Shown: positions 33,221 through 43,013 of the stretch, piece by piece
How positions within the stretch are numbered: position 1 is the first letter of the stretch
Layout of the letters: the number at the start of each line of letters is the position of its first letter
Assembly (NCBI RefSeq): GCF_000192225.1
Contig: NZ_GL872413.1
Span: forward strand, 1,725,480 to 1,786,159
Direction: 5' to 3'
Length of the DNA: 60,680 nucleotides
Origin: Capnocytophaga sp. oral taxon 338 str. F0234
GTDB taxonomy: Bacteria > Bacteroidota > Bacteroidia > Flavobacteriales > Flavobacteriaceae
Made by a program: the position numbers and the translations under genes
Notes under the pieces: model-generated
Seen by the model: the letters and a program-made list of their open reading frames with translations, nothing else
Told to the model about the DNA's origin: nothing
Databases searched by the model: none

Positions 33221-36200
33221 ATGAAGAAACTCTCCTTCCTCTTTATCTTTCTATTACTATTGGCTTCTTGTGGAAAGAATGCGAGCCAAAAAGATAGTGA
33301 TCCTTCTCTTTTCAGAGAATATATTACTGGCTTCAGTTCTGGAATTATTTCTGCTGATAGCCCTATTGAAATTGTCCTCACAGAATCTTTAAGTGAAGAG
33401 AAAATTCAAAATATAGACATAGATAAGCTTTTCGAACTTTCTCCTAAAGTAGAAGGTAAAGTAATTATTGATGGAAATCTTATAAAATTCAAACCTAATG
33501 AAGCTTTACCTCACAATCAAGAATATTTTGTTACCTTCCACCTAAAAGAACTTTTCAAAGTAAAAAAGAACTTAGAAAAGTTTTTCTTTCATGTACGTAC
33601 TCAGAGCCTACAATTTGAGGTAAATATTCAGGATTTACAATCCTATGATCAAAATTACTATTTTCTCAATGCAAATATAGAAGCAAGTGATAATCTATCT
33701 CCTGATATAATTCCTAATATAATAAGCGCTTCTATTGATGGGAAAAAATTAACGGTTAAAGCTTTAGCTAAAGATAAATCCACCCAAATTCCTATTATTA
33801 TTGATAGTATTCCCACTCCCAGTACAGAGACCCAAACTCTTAAAGTACAATGGGATGGAAGTTCTTATGATATAGAAAGCAGTGGAGAAAGTTCCCTTAA
33901 TATTCCTCCTAATAATGCTTTTGGAGTAGTACAACTTTTGCTAAATGAAGGAGAAAATAATTCTTTTAACATTGACTTCTCTGCTCCTTTAGAAAAAAAC
34001 CAAGATTTTCGTGGATTGGTTGCTGTAGAAGGGTATGAAGGAGATTTTAAGTTTTCTACCTCTGGCAATACCCTAAAAGTATATGCTGATACTAATTTCG
34101 AAAATGAAGTAAAAATAAATGTATTTCAGGGTATTAGAAGCCAATATGGAGAAAGAATGAAATATGATTTCTCTGGGAAACTAACCTTTGACCCTATCAA
34201 ACCACAAGTGCGCCTAGTACGTAATGGTATTATCCTCCCTAGTTCTCAAAACCTAAAAGTTAATTTTCAAACTATTAATCTGAAGGCTATAGAAATTAGT
34301 GTTCTACGTATTTATCAAAGTAATGTATTACAATTCCTCCAAGAGAATGACCTCAATGGAGCCTCTCGCTTAAGAAGAGTGGGAGCTACTATCGCCCGTA
34401 AGGTAATCCCTATTCGCTCTATCACCAAGAACTCCCTCTCCAAGTGGAGCACTCATGCATTGGACTTATCCAAACTTATAACTCCCGAGCCAGGAGCTAT
34501 CTACCGAGTAAAGATAGACTTCAAAAAGGAATATGCCCTTAATTGTAATAATAGCAAAACTACTATCAAAGAAGAAGATCTTTTGATAGCTGATGAAGAT
34601 GGAGATAATGACTACTATGATTATGATGACGACTATTACGATTATGATTGGGAAGAAAGAGATGACCCTTGTAAGGATAGCTACTATTATAACAAAGCTG
34701 TAGAAACAAATATCTTAGCTACTGATTTAGGAGTCATTGTCAAAAGAGGGCAAAACAATGATTATACTGTTATAGTTAACAATATCATCTCTACAGCTCC
34801 AGTAAGCGGGGTTAAAGTAGAACTCTATGATTTCCAACAACAAAAACTTTCAGAGGCTACTACTGACAGTGAAGGTAAAGCTACGGTAACTACCTCAAAA
34901 CGTGCCTATTTTGTAGTTGCTCGCAAGGATAATAACACTACCTATGCTAAGGTGGATGATGGTTCTTCTCAATCTGTAAGTAACTATGAAGTGGGCGGTA
35001 TGGAATTAGAGAAAGGACGTAATGGATACATCTATACCGAGCGTGGTGTATGGCGCCCTGGTGATAATATCTCTGTAGGCTTTATATTTAATGATTTCGC
35101 TAATAAGCTCCCTGAAAATTTACCTATTAAGCTAACTTTCTCAGATCCAAATGGAAAAGTTGTACAACAGTTAGTGAAAACTTCAACTCCTGATAATCAC
35201 TATCTATTTACCTTAAAAACAAGTCCAGAAGCGATAACCGGCAACTGGTCTTGCCAAATTAAAGTAGGTACAACAACCTATAGCAAAACCATTAAGATAG
35301 AAACAATTAAGCCTAACCGACTTAAAATTAGCAATAGTCTGTCCGATAAGTTTATTTCCAATGATGGGCAAAATGCATCCCTACAAGTGAATTGGCTACA
35401 AGGAACCCCTGCCAATAATGTAAAAGTAGAAATTACAGGGAAATTATATCCTAAACCTAATCCTTTTAAAGGATATGAAAGCTATACTTTCAATAATACC
35501 TCTTTTTCTTCTTCCTCTGAGGAAATATCTGTATTTGATGGAAGAACTGATGAAAAGGGAGCTGCCTCTTTCTTTTTTCAACCTAAAAGGCTAGAAAATG
35601 CAACTCAAATGCTCAAGGTGAATTTCCTTACCAAAGCTAACGAACAGGGAGGTGATTTTAGTACTGATGTTACCTCAGCCACCTATTCACCTTTTTCAAG
35701 TTATGTAGGGATAAAGGCTCCTAATGATAATTATTATTATGAAACAGATAAGGTAACTAAGTTTCAAACCGTAATACTCTCTCAGAATGGAAAGCCTCTT
35801 GCCAATCATAGAATTAAGCTCTATGCCTACAAAATAGACAAAAACTGGTGGTGGGATGTTTCTGAATATAATATTTCTAGTTATAACTCCTCTGATTCTA
35901 GAACACCTGCTTTTACAACAGAAGTAACTACAGGACATGATGGAAAAGCCTCTTTTAATATACAAATTAAAAAATCTGAAGCTGGAAGGTATTTCTTCTT
36001 AGTAGAAGATATTGAAAGTGAACACGAAGCAGGTATTGATGCTCGTTTCTATTCTTGGGGAGAACCTTCAGAGAACACTGGTACTGAAGCTACTATGCTT
36101 ATGATTGCAAGTGATAAGAAAGATTACAAAGTAGGAGAAAAAGCTACACTCTCTTTCCCTTCTGATGCTGGTGGACGTGCTCTTATCTCTGTGGAAAACG

Positions 36201-38671
36201 GAAGTAAAATTCTAAAAACCTATTGGGTAAATACCCAAAAAGGAAAAACAACTTATCAAGTGCCTATCACTGAGGATATGGCTCCAAATGTATACCTATA
36301 TGTAACACTCTTGCAACCACATGCACAAACTAAGAATGATGCTCCTATTCGCCTATATGGAATAGCTCCTATTTCTGTATATAATCCCAAAACCAAGTTA
36401 GAGCCCGTGATAGAAATGCCCGGAGTACTTCGTCCTGAAAAACAAGTTACCATTAAGGTAAGTGAGAAAACAGGTAAGCCAATGACCTATTCATTAGCCA
36501 TTGTTGAAGATGGGTTGCTTGACCTTACTCGGTTCAAAACCCCTAATGCTTGGAATACTTTCTTCGCTAAAACAGCCTTGGGAGTAAAAACGTGGGACAT
36601 TTATAATGACGTTATTGGTGCTTTTGGAGGAACTATTAATCAAATATTCAGTATCGGAGGTGATGAAGATTTAGGAGGTGGTAAGGCTAAAAAAGCCAAT
36701 CGCTTCAAACCTCTGACTATTGTACAAGGTCCTTTCACTCTTAACGGAGGAACAAAATCGCACCAGATTACATTACCTAACTATATTGGTTCTGCTCGTG
36801 TAATGGTCGTAGCTTCTGATGTGAAAAACAATGCCTTTGGTAGTGCTGAAAAAACAACCACAATTAAAAGTCCTATCATGGTCTTGGCATCGCTTCCAAG
36901 AAAAGCTGTTCCTGGAGAAAATATCACCCTCCCTGTTACCGTTTTTGCAAATGAAAAGCAAATAAAAAATGCTACTATACGAGTAAAAACTAATGAGAAG
37001 TTTGGTATAAATGGAGATACACAACAGCATATTTCCTTCACTGAACCTTCTGAGAAAATGGTTTATTTCAATTTAAAAGTTAAGGAAATAGGGATAGGTA
37101 AGATTACCGTTGAGGCAGTCTCTGGAGGAGAAAAATCTACTTATGAAGTAGAGATGGATGTATATAATCCTAATCCAAAAATATACCAAGTAAAAAATGT
37201 AATTATACAACCCAACTCCTCACAGAGCGTTAATTTTGAAGTGTTTGGAGAAAGAGGTACCAATGCTAGTGTGTTAGAGGTATCTTCTTTTCCAGGCGTG
37301 AACCTATCCCAACGTTTGAAATACTTGATAGAATACCCTCATGGTTGTGGAGAACAACTCACCTCTGGAGGATTCCCTCAATTGTATTTGTCTGATTTTG
37401 AAAATCTCTCTACTAAGCAACAATCAGAAGTACAGTATAATGTAAGTGCTACTATAAAGAAACTCTCTGAAAATCAATTACCAAATGGAGGTTTCTCCTA
37501 TTGGCAAGGTTCTGATTATGCTGATGAATGGGTAACTTCCTACATTGGACAATTCTATATTGAAGCAGAAAAGAAAGGATTCTCTCTCCCTATAGGAAGT
37601 AAATCCAAATGGATTAATTATCAAAAAACGATGGCTCGTAATTGGGTATATAATGGTTCCTATTCTACATTCAATCAAGCTTATCGTCTCTATGTTTTGG
37701 CTCTAGCAAAAAGCCCAGATATGGCTTCTATGAACCGATTAAGAGAATCCTCTAATCTTTCCAACGAAGCACTCTCTCGCTTAGCAGCAGCTTATGCCAT
37801 TGCAGGACAAAAGAATGTAGCCGAATCATTATTCCGAAAAGTAACGTTTGATAATTCCTCTGAAGACAGCTATTATGGGTATGGATCACCAATGCGCAAT
37901 CAAGCTATGTCGCTTGAAACAGCATTATTATTAGGAAAATCACAAATTGCAGCAGAATTGGCACTAAAAATTTCTGACAAACTCTCCTCTAATGAATGGT
38001 TAAGTACACAAACTACTGCGTATGGACTCTATGCAATGGCTCTTTATGTGACTAAAAATAAAACCGGTAAGTCCTGGTCTGCCTCCTACAAAGAAGGAAA
38101 AGAAACAGGAACACTTACAAGTAGTTCTACAGGATTTGCTTCAAAAAATCTTTCTAATAACATCGGGAACCATCAAGTAAGTGTGCAGAACAAATCTGCA
38201 ATAACACTCTATGTACGTGTAGTTAGTAGTGGAATTCTTCCTGTTGGAAAGGAATTAACCCAACAGAATGGCCTTTCCATAACCACCCGTTATAGTGATA
38301 GAAATGGGAATATCTCTATAGAGTCCTTACCTCAAGGGACTAGCTTTACCTGTACTATCTCAGCTACCAATACTACACAGAGTGCAGTCTCCAATGTGGC
38401 TCTTACACAGTTTATTCCTTCAGGTTGGGAAATTATTAATACACGTTTTACAGACTACGATTCCGATAATAGCAAATGGGATTATGCAGATATCCGTGAT
38501 GATAGAGCCAATATCTATTTTGGGCTTAAAGCAGGGGAAACTAAAAGATTTACTCTTAAACTGAATGCCTCTTACAAAGGGCAATATTACTTGCCTGGTA
38601 CTTTCGCTGAAGCGATGTATGATATCAAATATAATACACACAATGCCGGACAATGGATAAAAGTAGAATAG
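33221..38671 (+). CDS. Bacterial alpha-2-macroglobulin-like lipoprotein with intact thioester
   Basis: An 1816-residue lipoprotein (lipobox LLASC, Cys17) built of MG beta-sandwich domains and an alpha/alpha thioester domain. The thioester motif is intact: YPHGCGEQ, Cys1376. The WRPGD..S motif (VWRPGDNISVGF) of the MG5/MG6 region and FKPLTIVQGPF before the thioester domain are typical. A Tyr/Asp-rich stretch with a Cys (about 448-487, DYYDYDDDYYDYDWEERDDPC) interrupts the N-terminal half. Such proteins trap attacking proteases in the periplasm or at the surface, usually with a PbpC partner, which is absent here. Confidence 0.93.
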   Translation: MKKLSFLFIFLLLLASCGKNASQKDSDPSLFREYITGFSSGIISADSPIEIVLTESLSEEKIQNIDIDKLFELSPKVEGKVIIDGNLIKFKPNEALPHNQEYFVTFHLKELFKVKKNLEKFFFHVRTQSLQFEVNIQDLQSYDQNYYFLNANIEASDNLSPDIIPNIISASIDGKKLTVKALAKDKSTQIPIIIDSIPTPSTETQTLKVQWDGSSYDIESSGESSLNIPPNNAFGVVQLLLNEGENNSFNIDFSAPLEKNQDFRGLVAVEGYEGDFKFSTSGNTLKVYADTNFENEVKINVFQGIRSQYGERMKYDFSGKLTFDPIKPQVRLVRNGIILPSSQNLKVNFQTINLKAIEISVLRIYQSNVLQFLQENDLNGASRLRRVGATIARKVIPIRSITKNSLSKWSTHALDLSKLITPEPGAIYRVKIDFKKEYALNCNNSKTTIKEEDLLIADEDGDNDYYDYDDDYYDYDWEERDDPCKDSYYYNKAVETNILATDLGVIVKRGQNNDYTVIVNNIISTAPVSGVKVELYDFQQQKLSEATTDSEGKATVTTSKRAYFVVARKDNNTTYAKVDDGSSQSVSNYEVGGMELEKGRNGYIYTERGVWRPGDNISVGFIFNDFANKLPENLPIKLTFSDPNGKVVQQLVKTSTPDNHYLFTLKTSPEAITGNWSCQIKVGTTTYSKTIKIETIKPNRLKISNSLSDKFISNDGQNASLQVNWLQGTPANNVKVEITGKLYPKPNPFKGYESYTFNNTSFSSSSEEISVFDGRTDEKGAASFFFQPKRLENATQMLKVNFLTKANEQGGDFSTDVTSATYSPFSSYVGIKAPNDNYYYETDKVTKFQTVILSQNGKPLANHRIKLYAYKIDKNWWWDVSEYNISSYNSSDSRTPAFTTEVTTGHDGKASFNIQIKKSEAGRYFFLVEDIESEHEAGIDARFYSWGEPSENTGTEATMLMIASDKKDYKVGEKATLSFPSDAGGRALISVENGSKILKTYWVNTQKGKTTYQVPITEDMAPNVYLYVTLLQPHAQTKNDAPIRLYGIAPISVYNPKTKLEPVIEMPGVLRPEKQVTIKVSEKTGKPMTYSLAIVEDGLLDLTRFKTPNAWNTFFAKTALGVKTWDIYNDVIGAFGGTINQIFSIGGDEDLGGGKAKKANRFKPLTIVQGPFTLNGGTKSHQITLPNYIGSARVMVVASDVKNNAFGSAEKTTTIKSPIMVLASLPRKAVPGENITLPVTVFANEKQIKNATIRVKTNEKFGINGDTQQHISFTEPSEKMVYFNLKVKEIGIGKITVEAVSGGEKSTYEVEMDVYNPNPKIYQVKNVIIQPNSSQSVNFEVFGERGTNASVLEVSSFPGVNLSQRLKYLIEYPHGCGEQLTSGGFPQLYLSDFENLSTKQQSEVQYNVSATIKKLSENQLPNGGFSYWQGSDYADEWVTSYIGQFYIEAEKKGFSLPIGSKSKWINYQKTMARNWVYNGSYSTFNQAYRLYVLALAKSPDMASMNRLRESSNLSNEALSRLAAAYAIAGQKNVAESLFRKVTFDNSSEDSYYGYGSPMRNQAMSLETALLLGKSQIAAELALKISDKLSSNEWLSTQTTAYGLYAMALYVTKNKTGKSWSASYKEGKETGTLTSSSTGFASKNLSNNIGNHQVSVQNKSAITLYVRVVSSGILPVGKELTQQNGLSITTRYSDRNGNISIESLPQGTSFTCTISATNTTQSAVSNVALTQFIPSGWEIINTRFTDYDSDNSKWDYADIRDDRANIYFGLKAGETKRFTLKLNASYKGQYYLPGTFAEAMYDIKYNTHNAGQWIKVE

Positions 38672-38704
38672 AACTCTATTTAAAAATATTTTTATAAAAA
38701 AATA

Positions 38705-38712
38705 TATTTTTG
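38705..38712 (+). promoter_or_regulatory. -7 box of the Lrp/AsnC-family gene
   Basis: TATTTTTG, 19 bases before the ATG at 38732; fits TAnnTTTG. Confidence 0.5.
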
Positions 38713-38731
38713 TAATTTAAATACACAGAAT

Positions 38732-39223
38732 ATGGTATCATTTGACAAAATCGATCTAATTCTATTAGACGAACTACAACGAGACAGCAAGCAATCTGTC
38801 AAGGAGTTAGCTAAAAAAGTTAACCTTTCTATCACTCCTGTACATGAGCGTATCAAAAAGTTAGAAGCTCTCAATGTCATACAAAATTATGTGGCTGTAG
38901 TGAATCCTAATGCCTTGGGAAAAACTTTAGTAGCTTATTGCCAAGTAAAACTTATTCGCCATCAAGAGGGTTTATTTGAAGAATTTGAGCAATATGTTCG
39001 TGATCTTGATGAAGTACAAGAGGCTTATTATATGGCAGGTCCCTATGATTTTCTACTTAAACTCATTCTTAAGGATATGAAAGATTATCAAAACTTTGTT
39101 GTCCATAAAATTTCAAAATTAGATATCATATCTAATATTCGAAGTGCTTTCACTATACAAAGCATTAAAAACACCTCAATGATTAAGTGTATATTGGACG
39201 AAAATAGAGACGAAGAAGAATAA
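38732..39223 (+). CDS. Lrp/AsnC-family transcriptional regulator
   Basis: A 163-residue regulator, the usual length. The N-terminal winged helix-turn-helix (about residues 5-55) has the recognition region SVKELAKKVNLSITPVHERIKKLEALNVIQNY; the C-terminal RAM (ACT-like) domain has GPYDFLLKLILKDMKDYQNF and FTIQSIKN. It binds amino acids or similar effectors as an oligomer. One base separates its stop from the deoxynucleoside kinase start, so the two are translationally coupled, although a functional link is not obvious. Confidence 0.93.
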   Translation: MVSFDKIDLILLDELQRDSKQSVKELAKKVNLSITPVHERIKKLEALNVIQNYVAVVNPNALGKTLVAYCQVKLIRHQEGLFEEFEQYVRDLDEVQEAYYMAGPYDFLLKLILKDMKDYQNFVVHKISKLDIISNIRSAFTIQSIKNTSMIKCILDENRDEEE

Positions 39224-39224
39224 G

Positions 39225-39839
39225 ATGCACTTTGCTATTGCTGGAAATATAGGCGCTGGTAAAACAACGCTAACTGAGCTATTGTCAAAACACTACAAGT
39301 GGGAAGCTCATTATGAGGATGCTTCAGATAACCCTTATTTGGATGATTTCTATGCCAATATGGAGCGTTGGAGTTTTAACTTGCAAGTATTCTTCTTAAA
39401 TAGTCGCTTTAGGCAAGTATTGGATATTCGACAAAGTAAAAAGGATTTTATCCAAGACAGAACTATTTATGAGGATGCTTATATCTTTGCTCCTAATTTG
39501 CATGCTATGGGGCTGATGTCCTCAAGGGATTTTTCTAATTATCGCTCACTCTTTGAGCTCATGGAAAGTTTTATTCAGCCTCCTGACTTACTCATTTACC
39601 TTAGGAGTTCTATTGCAAACTTAGTCAATCAGATTCAAAAAAGAGGACGTGAGTATGAAAATAGTATTTCCATTGAGTACTTGAACAGACTTAACCAATG
39701 TTATGAAGATTGGATTGATACTTATGATAAAGGAAAACTCCTTATCATTGATGTTGACAAGTTAGATTTTGTTCAAAACGAAGAAGATTTAGGAGATATT
39801 ATCCAACGTATAGATACTTCTATACATGGGCTTTTCTAA
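39225..39839 (+). CDS. Deoxynucleoside kinase
   Basis: A 204-residue kinase of the dNK/dCK/dGK family that phosphorylates salvaged deoxynucleosides. P-loop IAGNIGAGKTTL (residues 4-15), the EDASDNPYLDDFY substrate segment, the DRTIYEDAYIFA (DRS-like) motif and the lid RGREYENSI are present. Its exact nucleoside preference cannot be read. Coupled to the preceding Lrp gene. Confidence 0.92.
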   Translation: MHFAIAGNIGAGKTTLTELLSKHYKWEAHYEDASDNPYLDDFYANMERWSFNLQVFFLNSRFRQVLDIRQSKKDFIQDRTIYEDAYIFAPNLHAMGLMSSRDFSNYRSLFELMESFIQPPDLLIYLRSSIANLVNQIQKRGREYENSISIEYLNRLNQCYEDWIDTYDKGKLLIIDVDKLDFVQNEEDLGDIIQRIDTSIHGLF

Positions 39840-39846
39840 AAATAAT

Positions 39847-39883
39847 AAATAGAGGTTATTCATTTTGTAGATAATCTCTATTT
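39847..39883. terminator. Bidirectional terminator between the kinase and DUF3810 genes
   Basis: AAATAGAGGTTAT / ATAATCTCTATTT, a 13-bp stem with one G-T pair and an 11-base loop. It starts 7 bases after the kinase stop and overlaps the last codons of the convergent DUF3810 gene. Confidence 0.75.
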
Positions 39884-40956
39884 ATCTTATGCATAAGATA
39901 GTAAATAAGCATTCCTGTTACATAATCATAATTCTGTATACCCCCTTCTTGAGCATTTGCTTTAAGGAAGGTATCATAACTATTTTTAAAAACTTCTTCC
40001 ATAGGATTTTCATATTGGCTCCAAAATTCATAGGCTTCTGTATAATTTTGTAAAACTCCTGGTCGTATTCTGTCCATATACTCTTTATGTTTCTCCACTG
40101 ATATTTTTCTTATTTCTTTTAAACAGTAACGCAAAGCAAATAGAGTAGCACTATATCTGAAATAGGGCTCTTCATGGTCATAAGTAACCAAAAATCCTAT
40201 AAAATTAGCCTCCTTCTCCGAAGCATATCCTAATTGATGTGCCATTTCATGGGCTACTGTCACAGGAAAGCTATATTGAGTTGCCAAAGCATTCACCTGT
40301 GCTTCTCCCGTAAAAGGATTTAAATAACCACTATACCCCATATAAGTAAGTATTTTATTATATAGGGAGGACTTAACACTGGGTGTATATAGGACAAACT
40401 GAGGAAATCTTTGAGAAAGTCTGTTATATCCCTGAGGCATTTTCTCATAGACCTCCTTTGGAGTAAAAGGCATCTTCACCGCTTGCTCCTTAGACAAAGC
40501 AAGGCGCTGGTGTAAGGCATTTGCCTCAGCAACAAGCCTTGTGGTAACCTGCTCCACCTCAGTTTCAGTATAAGAAAAATTCCAGCCCAACTGTACCGAT
40601 AGCGGATGCCTATAATAGTTGAACCCCCAAAGAAAATAAAACAAGCTCACAAAGATAATGACTCCCTTCCCTACTTTTTTAAAAAAGTGAAGCGGTGCCC
40701 TACGTATTCGCCTAAAATACCTAATGACACAGTACACCACCCCTAAAGCAATCCCCGTATAGAGGATATCCCCTACAGAGAAAGGAATCCAGCCTAACAA
40801 AAATCGCACTACTCGCCCTATATAGGGATAAAGCCCTGTGCTATACCACTGCTCAGTAAGTGCTGGCTCAGAACGGAAAAGCCCATATAATGCTATAAAT
40901 AACACTATATAAAGGAGTTTTCCATAAGTTGTATATTTCTTTTTCATTTGCAACAT
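39856..40956 (-). CDS. DUF3810 membrane protein with HExxH zinc-protease motif
   Basis: A 366-residue protein with three hydrophobic helices in the first 115 residues and a soluble domain containing VAHEMAHQLGYASEKEANFIGFL, a HExxH zinc site with a downstream Glu. It fits DUF3810, a putative metalloprotease family found in several phyla. ATG at 40956 (MLQMKKK) or at 40947 (MKKKYTTYG) are both possible starts; I keep the longer. Substrate unknown. Its 3' end shares a hairpin with the kinase gene. Confidence 0.85.
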   Translation of the reverse strand: MLQMKKKYTTYGKLLYIVLFIALYGLFRSEPALTEQWYSTGLYPYIGRVVRFLLGWIPFSVGDILYTGIALGVVYCVIRYFRRIRRAPLHFFKKVGKGVIIFVSLFYFLWGFNYYRHPLSVQLGWNFSYTETEVEQVTTRLVAEANALHQRLALSKEQAVKMPFTPKEVYEKMPQGYNRLSQRFPQFVLYTPSVKSSLYNKILTYMGYSGYLNPFTGEAQVNALATQYSFPVTVAHEMAHQLGYASEKEANFIGFLVTYDHEEPYFRYSATLFALRYCLKEIRKISVEKHKEYMDRIRPGVLQNYTEAYEFWSQYENPMEEVFKNSYDTFLKANAQEGGIQNYDYVTGMLIYYLMHKINRDYLQNE

Positions 40957-41000
40957 AAAGAAGTAAAGTTATTTGCTTTTGTATCAAAACTTTGTAATAA

Positions 41001-41222
41001 TCAGATTTTCAATTCATTATACGATTTCAAAAGTACTCTAATAAACTCTTCCAAATCCAATTCTTTATGGGTATCATTAGGATTGTTGTATATATCAATT
41101 ATTGTTTTATCACCTTTTCTGAATATTTCAGCTATTTGATAATCAGAGGCTTGCTCATCATAAATATCTATATGAAAATCTTCCTTGTCTTCAGGAATGT
41201 ATAGGGTTGCTTGCAATTTCAT
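41001..41222 (-). CDS. Hypothetical protein (73 residues), immunity-like
   Basis: A 73-residue acidic soluble protein (KLQATLYIPEDKEDFHIDIYDEQASDYQIAEIFRKG) that I do not recognise. It overlaps the preceding gene by four bases (ATGA), indicating coupled translation. It is the last gene of the accessory array. Its size, charge and strand-rich pattern are like those of toxin-immunity proteins, which is inference from context only. Confidence 0.6.
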   Translation of the reverse strand: MKLQATLYIPEDKEDFHIDIYDEQASDYQIAEIFRKGDKTIIDIYNNPNDTHKELDLEEFIRVLLKSYNELKI

Positions 41223-41440
41223 ATTCGAATTATTTTCAAATAACTTTCAGCAAAACTCTTAATAGTTTCAGAGGAATAGTCCCCTCCTTTGGCATAAGAA
41301 ATTCCCATAACTTCTAAAGCTATGGCTTGGCACTGCTTATCATTAATATTAATAGCTTTGCTATCTAATATTTTCTGAACAACAACCATACATTTTCGCA
41401 GGTCCTCTGTTGTAGCATAGGGAGGTAAAGTTATTTTCAT
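41219..41440 (-). CDS. Hypothetical protein (73 residues)
   Basis: A 73-residue mostly helical protein (LPPYATTEDLRKCMVVVQKILDSKAININDKQCQAIALEVMGISYAKGG), with no signal peptide and no family I recognise. It has a four-base ATGA overlap with the next gene and starts 50 bases after the SH3b gene upstream. The pair probably acts together. Confidence 0.6.
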   Translation of the reverse strand: MKITLPPYATTEDLRKCMVVVQKILDSKAININDKQCQAIALEVMGISYAKGGDYSSETIKSFAESYLKIIRI

Positions 41441-41490
41441 TATAAAAAGATAGAAACATAGATTAAAACGGCTCTCTCACTATACGAGTT

Positions 41491-42177
41491 TTATATTCGC
41501 CTTTTACTATTTGCCAACATAACCTGATAGGCATTGGCACCATCTCCATTGTAGGAAATGATATAGAGAATATCGTCTTCCTTATCATAATACACAAAAT
41601 TATTATCCATATAAAGCCCTATCTCATACAAATCATCATAGGCATTTTTAGGGATAGGAACATCTTTACTATCAATAATGACCGTGATACTTTTGTAGTG
41701 ATCAAGCGGTAGAAACTCATCATTATTCCGTCCTTGCACCCGCTTTCCGTCAATGATAAGTTCATTATACTCTTTGTGCCTTTTCTTGGTAATCTTGTGC
41801 TTGGTTTTATCAAATGGCTGTTTGGTAAGGGGGCACGCTAATACCTTTCCCTGTAATGGTAAGGCTATTATCTTGTTCTTTAGCCCTGCCGAAGGAAAGT
41901 CTTGTACTTTTTTAAGACGACTCTTATGTACATACCCTTTATCTACATACAACCAATTAAAAGATATCTCTTCACCACTTTCATCATATGTAGTATCGAA
42001 GAGGGTGTATACAAGTGTATTATTGGGCAAAGTACCTACAATTTTGCTTTTTACACTTTCTTTGGCACGAATATTTACATAGCCGTCTTTGTCTTTTACT
42101 ACGGCATAATCTCCAAAAGGACCTTGTGCAAAGGCGTTGGTCGTAAGGAGCAGGAATAAAATAAGTAAGTGTTTCAT
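41491..42177 (-). CDS. Secreted SH3b-domain protein, copy A, with frameshifted C-terminus
   Basis: A 228-residue secreted protein. A signal peptide ends at NAFAQ (about residue 18), then a bacterial SH3 domain (GYVNIRAKESVKSKIVGTLPNNTLVYTLF ... WLYVDKGYVHKSRLKKV) and a C-terminal domain with KTKHKITKKRHKEYNELIIDGKR and YNGDGANAYQV. It is a close paralogue of the gene at 43014-43712. Near 41527 one extra base shifts the frame: the natural ending, CWQIVKGEYKTRIVREPF with a stop at 41463-41465, is replaced by MLANSKRRI. It may still be functional. Confidence 0.85.
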   Translation of the reverse strand: MKHLLILFLLLTTNAFAQGPFGDYAVVKDKDGYVNIRAKESVKSKIVGTLPNNTLVYTLFDTTYDESGEEISFNWLYVDKGYVHKSRLKKVQDFPSAGLKNKIIALPLQGKVLACPLTKQPFDKTKHKITKKRHKEYNELIIDGKRVQGRNNDEFLPLDHYKSITVIIDSKDVPIPKNAYDDLYEIGLYMDNNFVYYDKEDDILYIISYNGDGANAYQVMLANSKRRI

Positions 42178-42196
42178 TTTGTTGTTTATTTTATGG

Positions 42197-42997
42197 TTAG
42201 AAATTTCTATACAAAAATCGCTTTATCAATCCTTTTTCATCAAATACAAAAAGAGCGTTGTAACCTTCAGCGCCATCGCCTCCCATAAAATCAATCATAT
42301 ATTGTCCGTTTTCTCTATCATATACCCTTACTGATAAGAGTGTAGAATTAAATAAGTATTTGGTTTTAGGCAATAGATAAGGCGTTTTACCTGCAAATGT
42401 AATGCGAATATAGGCAATTTCTTTTTCTGGATAGTCTTTTGAATAGAAATATCCCCAAACACTTTCTCCTTTTTCCGTAATCATTTCTGTTACTCCATTT
42501 TTGTTAATCTTGAACTTATAATCGCTTTTGTTTACTTTTTTGGTAACAAATTCTAACTTAATATCTTTATTACTTACCCATAATTCATTGCCTTCTGTTT
42601 CTTTATACGGTATTTTTGGATAGTTGTACCCAATGATAAAGAAAGGATTCGCTTCTTTTAATGTGTTAAGTTTTACAATCGTATCATGGGTATTTTCAGC
42701 ATAATCACCAAAATTTATTTTTAGCGCAATCAATTCCTTATCATCAACTTTCTGAATCCTACTTTTATGTACAAAACCTTGTACTTTGCGTTGGGTACTT
42801 ACTTCATACCAACCGCTTGGATTTTCTATATAGAAAAAATATTCATTCTTCAGCAATTTGCCTATAATCTCTGCTTTGCTGTTAGGAGATTTCCGGATAT
42901 TAGTATGGCCATCGGGGTCATTTATTTGTCCGATGTATCGCTGTTGTGCTAACGATATATTAGCAACTAAGAAAAGAAATAGTACTAAATTTTTCAA
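42197..42997 (-). CDS. Secreted SH3b-domain protein, copy B (divergent)
   Basis: A 266-residue secreted protein with a signal peptide (LFLVANISLAQ) and a bacterial SH3 domain (GHTNIRKSPNSKAEIIGKLLKNEYFFYIENPSGWYEV ... GFVHKSRIQKV). A longer C-terminal domain ends GGDGAEGYNALFVFDEKGLIKRF, echoing the YNGDGANAYQV of its neighbours. It lies 19 bases before copy A and 16 after copy C, so all three share an operon. SH3b domains often bind cell-wall peptide or serve as adaptors; function here is unknown. Confidence 0.85.
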   Translation of the reverse strand: MKNLVLFLFLVANISLAQQRYIGQINDPDGHTNIRKSPNSKAEIIGKLLKNEYFFYIENPSGWYEVSTQRKVQGFVHKSRIQKVDDKELIALKINFGDYAENTHDTIVKLNTLKEANPFFIIGYNYPKIPYKETEGNELWVSNKDIKLEFVTKKVNKSDYKFKINKNGVTEMITEKGESVWGYFYSKDYPEKEIAYIRITFAGKTPYLLPKTKYLFNSTLLSVRVYDRENGQYMIDFMGGDGAEGYNALFVFDEKGLIKRFLYRNF

Positions 42998-43013
42998 TCG
43001 ATAATGAAATGGT

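Noticed and set aside
41753-42334. Plus-strand frames opposite the SH3b genes
   Set aside because: They mirror the repeated SH3b genes (the same antisense frames recur at 43281-43869), as shadows do.
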